Part shown: positions 1 through 6,684 of the stretch, piece by piece | Layout: every line of letters starts with the position of its first letter | How positions within the stretch are numbered: the stretch's first letter is position 1 | Assembly: GCF_003465825.1 (NCBI RefSeq) | Contig: NZ_QSBV01000025.1 | Location: forward strand, 224 to 23,736 | DNA length: 23,513 nucleotides | Reading direction: 5' to 3' | Source: Collinsella sp. AF02-46-1 | GTDB lineage: Bacteria; Actinomycetota; Coriobacteriia; Coriobacteriales; Coriobacteriaceae | The notes under the pieces: model-generated | Databases searched by the model: none | What the model was told of the DNA's origin: nothing | What the model saw: only the letters and a program-made list of their open reading frames with translations | Translations under genes and position numbers: made by a program

Positions 1-338
1 GGAACGTCCCCAAGTGCCGGCTCGGGACTATTTTCGAGGACCCTCCGAAGGACTGTGGCCAAAAAACGGCAAATATGAGTACTGATACTCTTTTAGTAGC
101 AGTAATTTTGACCACATTTAAGGTGATTTGACGTGTCGATCGAGCAGATAAGCTGCCGTATCTCCTCAAGTGTTCATTAAAGGAAGACCTTGATGCGAAT
201 AAATCTCATTAAGATCTTCTTTTATTAACGAAAATAATGTAGCTACAACGGTAACAGTACTCATATTTGCCGTTTTTTGGCCACAGTCCTTCGGAGGGTC
301 CTCGAAAATAGTCCCGAGCCGGCACTTGGGGACGTTCC
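1..338. repeat. 83-bp perfect inverted repeat around an AT-rich 172-bp core
   Basis: Bases 1-83 are the exact reverse complement of 256-338. The arms run from GGAACGTCCCCAAGTGCCGG at the outer end to AAATATGAGTACT at the inner end. The core, 84-255, is clearly more AT-rich than the surrounding DNA, holds smaller inverted repeats (AATAAA at 199 against TTTATT near 221) and has no convincing gene. The window begins inside or at the edge of the left arm, so the arm may be longer. Perfect arms of this length fit a MITE-like non-autonomous element or an invertible segment. No recombinase or transposase gene lies in the window. Confidence 0.85.
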
Positions 339-374
339 TATAATGCCGGCACTTAGGAGCGTCCCCAAGTGCCG
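319..374. repeat. REP-like palindromic motif cluster
   Basis: The motif CCGGCACTTGGGGACGTTCC (319-338) is followed by a diverged copy beginning CCGGCACTTAGGAGCGTCCC at 346. That copy ends in the opposite orientation as CCCCAAGTGCCG (363-374), giving a hairpin with arms 347-354 and 367-374. The same motif forms the outer end of the left arm at 1-20. Short, GC-rich, paired palindromes of this kind resemble REP sequences mobilised by REP-associated (Y1) transposases; that assignment is inference. Confidence 0.55.
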
Positions 375-390
375 ACACCGCGTCTGCCTG

Positions 391-634
391 CGGCGGCCGC
401 GCCCCGCTGCGTCGCTCCGCACCCTTGCGGGTTGGATCCCTCCGCTTGGCGGCGTTGGCTCGATTTGCTTGACGTGAGGGGCTCTTGGCTGGTATGGGAC
501 GGAGGGATTCCGCGTCCGCCTTTTCGGCGGCCGCGCCCCGCTGCGTCGCTTCGCTCCTTGCGTGCTGCGCTGGAAAACGCTTCGCGTTTCCTCAGCTCCG
601 CACCCTTGCGGGTTCGAATTCCTCCGCTTGCCCA
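391..634. repeat. Degenerate GC-rich direct repeats downstream of tRNA-Gln
   Basis: A 26-nt word (starting CGGCGGCCGCGCCCCG) occurs at 391-416 and again at 525-550. A 20-nt word GCTCCGCACCCTTGCGGGTT occurs at 414-433 and 595-614, each time followed by a CCTCCGCTTG word. The second copy is longer, with about 45 inserted bases. I see no reading frame with a start, ribosome-binding site and protein-like composition here. The copies look like a decayed tandem duplication. T-loop-like words (GGGTTCGAATTC at 610) suggest that tRNA 3' ends contributed to it. Confidence 0.55.
495..510 (-). pseudogene. 16-nt copy of the tRNA-Gln 3' end
   Basis: TGGGACGGAGGGATTC at 495-510 is identical to 686-701, the acceptor and T-stem part of the tRNA-Gln gene, in the same orientation. 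The rest of the tRNA is absent. It may be a leftover attachment-site duplication or a decayed second tRNA copy. Confidence 0.45.
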
Positions 635-640
635 CAAGAA

Positions 641-672
641 AGCGCCCTGGGCCGTTATGGGCTTAGGGCGCT
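641..672 (-). terminator. Terminator of tRNA-Gln
   Basis: AGCGCCCT (641-648) pairs with AGGGCGCT (665-672). Read on the minus strand the hairpin lies just downstream of the tRNA 3' end and is followed by TTTCTT, which suits Rho-independent termination. Confidence 0.6.
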
Positions 673-681
673 CAGTTTTAA

Positions 682-756
682 TGGCTGGGACGGAGGGATT
701 CGAACCCCCAACAGCCGGCACCAAAAACCGGAGTTCTACCGTTGAACTACGTCCCA
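682..756 (-). tRNA. tRNA-Gln, anticodon UUG
   Basis: The minus strand folds into a full cloverleaf. The acceptor stem TGGGACG/CGTCCCA is seven perfect pairs, and the D arm is GTTC/GAAC. The anticodon stem CCGGT/GCCGG closes the loop TTTTGGT with anticodon TTG, read as glutamine. The variable loop has five bases, the T arm has loop TTCGAAT, the discriminator is G, and the 3' CCA is encoded. The gene lies 38 bases downstream of the preceding protein gene and has its own candidate terminator. Confidence 0.95.
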
Positions 757-794
757 ATGTGTGGTGTTGCCCAAAAGCAACTCGTCTAGTTTAC

Positions 795-1700
795 CTAATC
801 TGCGAGGGCATCGCAAACGCCGTCGAGTAGGCGTACGGCGAGCGTCTGCGCGTCGCTGGCCGTGAAGGTGCCGTTGTAGCGCGTCATGCCCGTGAGCTCA
901 ATGCGAATGCGAGCCGGCTTCTGCTGCGCGGCGACATTGGCGGTGCGGATGCGCTGGGCCAGGTTGTGGCACTCGGCGAGGGCAATCGTGGCGCGTGGCG
1001 CGGCGTCGGCGGGCAGCTCGTCGCTTGCGATCTCGAGCACCAGGTCAACGTCGGTTGGGACCTCGGAGTCGCAGAGCATCATGCCGCTGTTGTCGGTCGT
1101 TGCCGTGGCGATGTTCCACATGCGCGAAGCAACACTGCGTGCGATGGGGTCCTCACCGATAACGGCGATCTGGAAGCGCTCGAGCACGTTGGCGGCGCGA
1201 GCAAAACCGATGCGGGACTCGGCTTCGGTGACCGAGGGCTTGCCCTCCCACACATGGTGCAGGCGGTTGATGTAGGCGTAGGTGTCCTGGAAGGCCATGC
1301 CGTCGGCAAACAGGCCGACATTTTCCTGGAACTGCTGCAGGGCGGCCTCGGTATGCGGACCAAAGTAGCCGTCGTCCTCGCCGCAGGCAAAGCCCAAAAC
1401 GTTGAGAGCGCGCTGCAGGGCCTGCACATCGGCGCCATGGAAATTGGGCATGCGCAGATACAGGGTGCGGTCGCCCAGCTTATACGAGGCGTCGACCAGG
1501 GCGCTCCAACAGGGGATATCGACGGCATGACCGGCAGCAAGGCCGCTGTCGAGCCTGAAGGTGCTGACGGCCTGCTCGGTGGTGGTGCCAAAGCGCTTGT
1601 CGGCGACCTCGTCGGCATCGATGGTGTAACCGAGCTGCAGAAGGCGGGACTGAACATCCTCGACGGCTGCTCCCTGCATGCCCGTGGTAATAGGTTCCAT
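795..1700 (-). CDS. Protein with two peptidoglycan-binding domains
   Basis: This 301-residue protein carries two PG_binding_1-type modules. The first covers about residues 8-55 (QSRLLQLGY, then FGTTTEQAVSTFR) and the second about 88-140 (VQALQRALNVLGF, then DGYFGPHTEAALQQFQ). The C-terminal part (about 165-301) matches no domain I can name with confidence. In some actinobacterial proteins this module pair precedes an Amidase_3 domain, as in CwlM, but I cannot see the zinc-binding His/Glu set of that enzyme. The start at 1700 is chosen because AAAGGGG lies seven bases upstream; a longer upstream extension lacks domain character. No signal peptide is evident, so a cytoplasmic or regulatory role is possible. 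A cell-wall-related function is likely, but catalysis is not supported. Confidence 0.8.
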   Translation of the reverse strand: MEPITTGMQGAAVEDVQSRLLQLGYTIDADEVADKRFGTTTEQAVSTFRLDSGLAAGHAVDIPCWSALVDASYKLGDRTLYLRMPNFHGADVQALQRALNVLGFACGEDDGYFGPHTEAALQQFQENVGLFADGMAFQDTYAYINRLHHVWEGKPSVTEAESRIGFARAANVLERFQIAVIGEDPIARSVASRMWNIATATTDNSGMMLCDSEVPTDVDLVLEIASDELPADAAPRATIALAECHNLAQRIRTANVAAQQKPARIRIELTGMTRYNGTFTASDAQTLAVRLLDGVCDALAD

Positions 1701-1718
1701 GAACGAACCCCTTTCGGC

Positions 1719-1731
1719 GTACGATTCGTAC
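1719..1731. promoter_or_regulatory. Palindrome before the peptidoglycan-binding gene
   Basis: GTACGA-T-TCGTAC is a perfect 13-base palindrome, 18 bases upstream of the start codon at 1700. It could be an operator or an mRNA 5' structure. No regulator is assigned. Confidence 0.3.
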
Positions 1732-1839
1732 AATTTTGAGCGCGTGTCGGATAGACAACGCGAGACAATGCATAAACATGCACTCAACAGTGTAGCAACT
1801 TGTACCCAAACGCGCTGCCCACAGGTTTTGTGACCCCCG

Positions 1840-2865
1840 CTAGTTGAGGCGCTCCACAAAGAAATCTGCCATGGAGAGGAACAGTTCGCGTGCGTGCGGG
1901 TCAAGCTCAACGTTCTCGATGGCAGCCTTGGCTTTTGCGGTCAGGTCCAGCGCGTAGGCGTGAGCATATTCGATGGAGCCGGTCTGCTGGAAGATCTCCA
2001 CGGCGCGTGCGAGCTGCGCAGGGTCCTCGGTGCCCGAGGAAAGGATTGCCTCGACCTCGTCGTGATGGCGCTCGTCTGACAGGGCATGCACGGCAACGAG
2101 GGTGCGCTTGCCCTCGGTGATATCGGTGCGGAAGTCCTTGTTGGCGGCCTCCTTGGTGCCGATCAAGTTGAGCAGGTCGTCTTGAATCTGGAAGGCAAGG
2201 CCCGTGTGCAGCCCAAAGGCGCGCAGTGCCTCAATCTGCTCTTCGCTGCCGCCGCCGATAATGGCTCCGGCGGCAAGCGGCGTCGCTCCGCTGTAGTACG
2301 CGGTCTTGTGCGTCGCCATGTCCAGATAATCGTCGACCGAAATGTCAAAGCGCCCGTCGCGGACCCAGCCCAGGTCGAGCGCCTGGCCCTCGATGGTACG
2401 GACGATCATCTCGGTAAGCTCGTGGAGCACGCGAAGCTTCACGTCTGCGTTGAGTGTGGGGTCGTCGAGAACCGTCTTGGTGACCATGGTGAGCGCCAGG
2501 TCACCGCAGTTGATGGCAAGACCGGTGCCCTCGGTAAGGTGCATGCAGGGCTTGCCGCGACGAATCTGCCCGTTGTCGGCGATGTCGTCGTGGATGAGTG
2601 CGCCCGACTGAAAGTGCTCGATGGCCGCCGCTGCGCTGCGGGCGCTCTCAAAGCTGCCGCCTACCGCAGTGGCGGCGAGCATGCAGATGAGCGGGCGGTG
2701 GCGCTTGCCAGCGTTTGCCGTAAATGCCGAGAGCGGGGTATACAGGTAGCGCTCGATATCGGCGGAAGTCGCCTGTCCGTCAAAGAACGTGGCCAGATAG
2801 TCGTTAATCTGGTCAAAGTGCTGGGCTAAAAAGCTGGTAAACGGACTGGACACGGGTTCTCGCAT
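1840..2865 (-). CDS. Polyprenyl synthetase family protein
   Basis: This 341-residue protein is a trans-isoprenyl diphosphate synthase, which condenses isopentenyl diphosphate with an allylic diphosphate to make quinone side chains or lipid carriers. The family marks are clear: GKRHRP at 53-58, the first aspartate-rich motif DDIAD at 93-97 followed by RRGKP, and the second region QIQDDLLN at 227-233 followed by TDITEGKRT. The second motif ends in Asn instead of the usual Asp (DDxxN), which may affect chain length or metal binding. The length is normal for the family. The start at 2865 is the only Met that keeps the N-terminal helices; its ribosome-binding site is weak. The next gene on the same strand starts 140 bases downstream, so co-transcription is possible. 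Confidence 0.9.
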   Translation of the reverse strand: MREPVSSPFTSFLAQHFDQINDYLATFFDGQATSADIERYLYTPLSAFTANAGKRHRPLICMLAATAVGGSFESARSAAAAIEHFQSGALIHDDIADNGQIRRGKPCMHLTEGTGLAINCGDLALTMVTKTVLDDPTLNADVKLRVLHELTEMIVRTIEGQALDLGWVRDGRFDISVDDYLDMATHKTAYYSGATPLAAGAIIGGGSEEQIEALRAFGLHTGLAFQIQDDLLNLIGTKEAANKDFRTDITEGKRTLVAVHALSDERHHDEVEAILSSGTEDPAQLARAVEIFQQTGSIEYAHAYALDLTAKAKAAIENVELDPHARELFLSMADFFVERLN

Positions 2866-2980
2866 TCTTTGATAGGTTGCATCGTTGCATTATGCAGACA
2901 ACATATTGCCACATTAGGGCGTCGAGCGCGGCGGTTGAAGACGATTGGTCCATGCGGCCGCAAGTGCGGTAGGGGCTTGG

Positions 2981-5431
2981 CTAGATAAGCCCAAAGTGTT
3001 CGAGCGCGGTGACGACGCCGTCGTGGTCGATGCTGTCGGTGACATAGTCAGCCTTTTCCTTGAGGAAGTCCGGTGCGTTGCCCATGGCGATGCCAACGTC
3101 GACGGCGTTCATCAGCGAGACGTCATTGCTGGCGTCGCCGATGCCGTATACGGTTCCGTGGTGGGGATCGAGGGCGTCGAGTACGGACTGGATACCCTCG
3201 CGCTTGGTGCATTCGCGAGGCGAAATCTCGGTCACTTCGAGCTCGAGCTCGTTAAAGCAGAGCAGCGGCTCAAACGCTTGATCCTGAGCGATGCGGTTGG
3301 CAAGCGACGTGGACATTAAGATCTTGTAGGCGCTGTAATGTTGCAGCTGCGTAATTGCATCGCCCACGGTGCGGGCGTATCCCGGGGCGTCGGGCGCATC
3401 GGCACTCATGCGAACGACGCCATTGAGTCCCTCAAAACGAATCACTTCGTCCGATTGCTCAAGAATGGGAGCAAGGCGCTGCAGCATGCCGGGCGTCATC
3501 GCCAAATCGCGAATCACGTGTCCCTCAAGTTCGACATAGCCACCCGCGAGGCAGACGATGCCGGTCCAGGGCAGCTCGAGCAGCTTTGGATGGATGCAGC
3601 TCAGCGTGCGCCCTGTGCAGATAAACGCCATATTGCCCTTGGCGACAAAATCACGGATGGCTTGCGAGACCGCTTCATTGGGATAGGGGGAGAGGTCTCG
3701 CTCGCTCTCGGGAAGCTCTTGTGCCACTCGAGGGTCTTGCCAGGCGAGTGTTCCGTCGATATCGAAGAAGCAGATATCGCCGCGCTTATGGGCTGCGCTG
3801 GCGGCAGGGGAGGCCGAGGTGGTGGGCACAAATCCCGGCTCGAGGCCCATGATCTGGTCAAAATGCTCTTTAACGCGGGGAACGGAGATGCCAATAATCA
3901 CCTGGGCGGTCTTGCCCGTAATGATGAGGCCCTTGGCGCCCGCCGCGACGAAGGCTGCGTTGTCTGCGACAACGGAAGGTTCTGCGACCTCAACGCGCAG
4001 ACGCGTGGCGCAATTGGTCGCTCCTACAATATTGCTAACGCCACCCAAGAGCGCAACGACTTGCTCAGCAAGCAGATGATCTTGGGATGATTGGTTGTCG
4101 GTGCCGTTTTGGGCCGCGCCTTCTTTGGCAGAGCTTTTTCCCGTCAGACGTGCGAGCGCCGCATCGCTGGCGATATGATCCTCGCGGCCTGGGGTTTTTA
4201 GGTCGAAAGCCAGAATGAGGCCCCGGAAGACCAGAAAAAAGACAGCGCTAAACATCAGACCGATACCGAGCGCCAAAAGGTAGGAGCCGGCATGCATTCG
4301 CATGAGTGGGATGAAGTTGAAGGCCGTCATTTCCATGAGACCGCCTGAGAAGATGCCGACGATGCCAAAGAAGTTCATGGTCATGGCAAGGCAGGAGGAT
4401 AGGACGGCGTAGAGCAAAAAGAGTCCGGGATAGGTGAACATAAAGAGAAACTCGAGCGGTTCGGTGACGCCGCAGACCACCGAGGCGACGATGGCGGGCA
4501 AAAGGATGACCTTAAGGCCGGCGCGGCGTTCGGGTTTGGCGGTGAAATAGAATGCTGCCGCGATGGCGGGAAGGCCAAAGAGCTTGCCCCAGCCGGTGGC
4601 GGTAAAACCTGCCCAGGGCGCAAGTTCATTTAAAGGGCGCGTGCTATGGGAGAGAATGGGGAGCAGGTTGGTCCACGTGGCGTAAATACCGTCGTGAATG
4701 ACCAGATTGTCGTAATAGATGGGCATATAGAGCAGGTGGTGCAGCCCCATGGGCTCGAGTGCTCGCTCCAAAAACACAAAGATGCCCACGCCGAAGGGGC
4801 CGACGCCCGCAAGTGCGTGGCGCAGCGTTTCGGTCACAGCGTATGCGAAAGGCACGATGGCGGCCGAGATGGCGGCAAGGGCAAACACGGCAAAAAAGCT
4901 GATGAGGTAGACCAGCGAGGAACCCGAGAAGGTGCCGAGCCAATCGGGAACCTTGGCATCGTAGAAGCGGTCATGGATCGCGACGACGGTTGCCGACACC
5001 GCCAGCGGGCCGATAATGCCGGTGTCGAGCGTCTTGATGCCGTCGATGACGGTGATGCCGCTAGCGGAGGTCAAAAACGACGGGTACTTAAGCCCAAGGT
5101 TGTCGCCGCTCAGCTTAATGATCTCGCTCAAAAAGAAGCAATAGGCAAAATAGGCCACGAGTGCCTCGAGGCAGCAGCGCGCCGGTTGCTTTTGGGCAAG
5201 GCCAATAGGCAGCGCTACGGCAAAAAGGAGTGGAAGGCGTTTAAAGACCGTCCACGAGCCGCGCTGGATGATAGCCCAGAATACGTACCAGGGGGTTCCG
5301 TATGTGGCGAGGTCACCGACGATGTCCACAGTCGTTGCGAGAGCGGAGATGCCGACCATAAGGCCCGATATGGAAAACAGCATGGCGGGCGCAAACATGG
5401 CCCCACCAAAACGTTGGATTTTCTGCAGCAT
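2981..5431 (-). CDS. PTS EIIC-EIIB sugar permease fused to a HAD-IIB phosphatase
   Basis: This is an 816-residue three-part protein. Residues 1 to about 412 are a hydrophobic EIIC of the glucose/maltose/glucoside PTS family, with the signature GVTEPLEFLF at 321-330. After a polar linker, residues about 452-530 form an EIIB domain with phosphorylated Cys474 in ATNCATRLR. Residues about 550-816 are a Cof-type HAD phosphatase: DIDGT with nucleophile Asp557 and Asp559, Thr606 in CTGRT, Lys743, and GDASND at 765-770. All catalytic residues are present. There is no EIIA, so a separate EIIA must supply phosphate. The start at 5431 has GGAAGG six bases upstream; an upstream TTG in frame does not. The gene is divergent from a GntR/UTRA regulator. 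I infer uptake with phosphorylation of an alpha-glucoside such as maltose, followed by dephosphorylation; the substrate is not proven. Confidence 0.9.
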   Translation of the reverse strand: MLQKIQRFGGAMFAPAMLFSISGLMVGISALATTVDIVGDLATYGTPWYVFWAIIQRGSWTVFKRLPLLFAVALPIGLAQKQPARCCLEALVAYFAYCFFLSEIIKLSGDNLGLKYPSFLTSASGITVIDGIKTLDTGIIGPLAVSATVVAIHDRFYDAKVPDWLGTFSGSSLVYLISFFAVFALAAISAAIVPFAYAVTETLRHALAGVGPFGVGIFVFLERALEPMGLHHLLYMPIYYDNLVIHDGIYATWTNLLPILSHSTRPLNELAPWAGFTATGWGKLFGLPAIAAAFYFTAKPERRAGLKVILLPAIVASVVCGVTEPLEFLFMFTYPGLFLLYAVLSSCLAMTMNFFGIVGIFSGGLMEMTAFNFIPLMRMHAGSYLLALGIGLMFSAVFFLVFRGLILAFDLKTPGREDHIASDAALARLTGKSSAKEGAAQNGTDNQSSQDHLLAEQVVALLGGVSNIVGATNCATRLRVEVAEPSVVADNAAFVAAGAKGLIITGKTAQVIIGISVPRVKEHFDQIMGLEPGFVPTTSASPAASAAHKRGDICFFDIDGTLAWQDPRVAQELPESERDLSPYPNEAVSQAIRDFVAKGNMAFICTGRTLSCIHPKLLELPWTGIVCLAGGYVELEGHVIRDLAMTPGMLQRLAPILEQSDEVIRFEGLNGVVRMSADAPDAPGYARTVGDAITQLQHYSAYKILMSTSLANRIAQDQAFEPLLCFNELELEVTEISPRECTKREGIQSVLDALDPHHGTVYGIGDASNDVSLMNAVDVGIAMGNAPDFLKEKADYVTDSIDHDGVVTALEHFGLI

Positions 5432-5471
5432 AATATGCCTTCCGGATGCAACATGCTGTGCGAGCAAGAAC

Positions 5472-5494
5472 GTTTAAACAATGAACTCATTGTA
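5472..5494 (-). promoter_or_regulatory. PTS gene promoter/operator region
   Basis: On the minus strand a possible -10, TACAAT (5489-5494), overlaps the inverted repeat ACAATGA-AC-TCATTGT (5478-5493). This abuts TTGTTTAAAC (complement of 5472-5481), one of five copies of TTGTTYAWAC in the window. No good -35 is visible. The layout fits repression by the divergent GntR protein; this is inference. Confidence 0.45.
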
Positions 5495-5595
5495 GAGGAC
5501 TGGCTGCTTGCCGCATTGACGGTTTTGATTCGGTCCGATTTGGGTTTCGGGGGGGGGCCGTCGACGGTAAATAATCCGTGCTTTACCGATAATCG

Positions 5596-5605
5596 GTTTG
5601 AACAA
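5596..5605 (-). promoter_or_regulatory. Candidate operator before gntR
   Basis: GTTTGAACAA is the complement of TTGTTCAAAC and is identical to the word at 6565-6574 before the ABC operon. It lies about 55 bases upstream of the gntR start and fits autoregulation. Confidence 0.45.
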
Positions 5606-5658
5606 CTTTAAGAAATGCTATCGTGCCTAGCCATACATATATCATTAGAGGTGAAGTC

Positions 5659-6378
5659 ATGCCAAAAGCGATATACGAAGGAATCTACCGCGAGATCCGT
5701 TCGCGCATCATCAACGGGACCTATGCGTTTCAGGAGATGCTGCCAACCGAAGCCGAGCTGACCGCGGAGTTTGGCTGCACGCGCAATACCGTTCGACGCG
5801 CCTTGAGCATGCTGGCCGACGGGATGTTTGTGCAGCCCATACACGGCAAGGGCGTGCGCGTTATTTGGCTTAAGGGCGAAACCGACATGTTGGGCGCACT
5901 CGAAGAGGTTGAGTCGTTTGGCGAGTTCGCAAAACGCAACAATGCCGTCGCATCGACCGAGGTCAAGTCTTTTGAACATTTGATTTGCACGGAGCAACTT
6001 TCTCGTCGCCTAGGCTTTAAGGTGGGCGAGGAGCTGATTCGTGTAGTGCGTGTCCGAAGCCTCAACGGCAGCGCGCGCCAGGTGGACCATGGCTACTTTT
6101 TGGAGTCGATCGCCAAGGGCCTGACCCCCGAGATTGCGGCAAGCTCTATCTACGACTATCTGGAGCACAAGCGTGGCGTCAAAGTGATGGCGAGCCGCCG
6201 TACGGTGAGCGTCGAGCTTGCCAACGATGAGGACTGCAGCTACTTGGACCTTGGCAAGTACAACTGCGTCGCCGTTATGGAGAGCCAGTCGTACACCTCG
6301 GACGGCATCTTGTTCGAGGTCACGCATGCCCGCACGCATCCTGAGATCTTCCACTACCGCGTCAACTCCAAGCGATAG
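5659..6378 (+). CDS. GntR-family regulator with UTRA domain
   Basis: This 239-residue cytoplasmic transcription factor has a winged helix-turn-helix at about residues 4-70 (YEGIYREIRSRI, LPTEAELTAEFG, TRNTVRRALSML, then the wing GKGVRV). The UTRA ligand-binding domain spans about 85-235. Family members of this TreR/HutC type usually bind a sugar phosphate or related small molecule and release DNA. The start at 5659 has AGAGGTG a few bases upstream; an in-frame start 36 bases earlier lacks such a site. It lies between the divergent PTS-phosphatase gene and the ABC importer operon, and the shared motif TTGTTYAWAC occurs before itself, both transporters and malQ. It is therefore the likely controller of the alpha-glucoside genes. 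The ligand may be the sugar phosphate made by the PTS. Confidence 0.92.
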   Translation: MPKAIYEGIYREIRSRIINGTYAFQEMLPTEAELTAEFGCTRNTVRRALSMLADGMFVQPIHGKGVRVIWLKGETDMLGALEEVESFGEFAKRNNAVASTEVKSFEHLICTEQLSRRLGFKVGEELIRVVRVRSLNGSARQVDHGYFLESIAKGLTPEIAASSIYDYLEHKRGVKVMASRRTVSVELANDEDCSYLDLGKYNCVAVMESQSYTSDGILFEVTHARTHPEIFHYRVNSKR

Positions 6379-6416
6379 CCGGCTAGCTCGCAGCCTGACG
6401 AGACTCATGCCCTCAA

Positions 6417-6471
6417 AGAGAAAACGCCCGGTCAAACCGACGATGCATCGGCTTGACCGGGCGTTTTCTCT
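6417..6471. terminator. Strong terminator after gntR
   Basis: A 19-base arm, AGAGAAAACGCCCGGTCAA (6417-6435), pairs perfectly with 6453-6471. The A- and T-rich ends let it work in either direction. It separates gntR from the ABC operon promoter. Confidence 0.85.
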
Positions 6472-6489
6472 GCATTCGATAACAAATAA

Positions 6490-6501
6490 TTGTTTATACA
6501 A
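6490..6501 (+). promoter_or_regulatory. Upstream operator copy of the ABC operon
   Basis: TTGTTTATACAA is a near-perfect palindrome and matches the window motif TTGTTYAWAC. Its start is 75 bases from that of the second copy at 6565, so looping or cooperative binding is possible. Confidence 0.45.
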
Positions 6502-6564
6502 AACTTGTCAAGTATCAAGTCGAAATTACCGTTCACCGAAGTTTTTCTACCGCTCTAGTAATAC

Positions 6565-6596
6565 TTGTTCAAACAACTAGCCAAATAGCGTATTGT
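6565..6596 (+). promoter_or_regulatory. ABC operon promoter with overlapping operator
   Basis: TTGTTCAAACAA (6565-6576) is a palindrome with five-base arms. A possible -35, TTCAAA (6568-6573), lies within it, and a -10-like TATTGT (6591-6596) follows after 17 bases. A protein bound here would block RNA polymerase. The leader 6602-6684 contains two small hairpin-forming stretches (GGGGCAAAGTCCCC and GGCGGC with GCCGCC) that I cannot match to a known riboswitch. Confidence 0.5.
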
Positions 6597-6684
6597 ACAA
6601 ATCAGCAAAAGGGGCAAAGTCCCCGAGCCAATCTCCGAAGGCGGCGGCAAAGGGTGCCGCCACGGTGTGAAAGGGTGGATTGTA

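Noticed and set aside
595..634. Second tRNA gene on the plus strand
   Set aside because: Only a T-loop-like word (GGGTTCGAATTC) is present; no acceptor, D or anticodon arms can be formed.
369..830. Plus-strand protein gene in the repeat region
   Set aside because: The frame crosses the repeats and the tRNA, has no ribosome-binding site and has low-complexity Arg/Pro/Ala composition.
5432..5467. Upstream TTG start for the PTS gene
   Set aside because: Adds 12 residues without a ribosome-binding site and runs into the operator region; the ATG at 5431 has GGAAGG at ideal spacing.
6667..6684. Upstream GTG start for the binding protein
   Set aside because: It would overlap the ribosome-binding site of the ATG at 6685, which gives a normal Tat/lipoprotein signal.
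6602..6684. Known riboswitch in the ABC operon leader
   Set aside because: Small hairpins exist, but the conserved core of c-di-GMP, c-di-AMP or other familiar classes is not recognisable.
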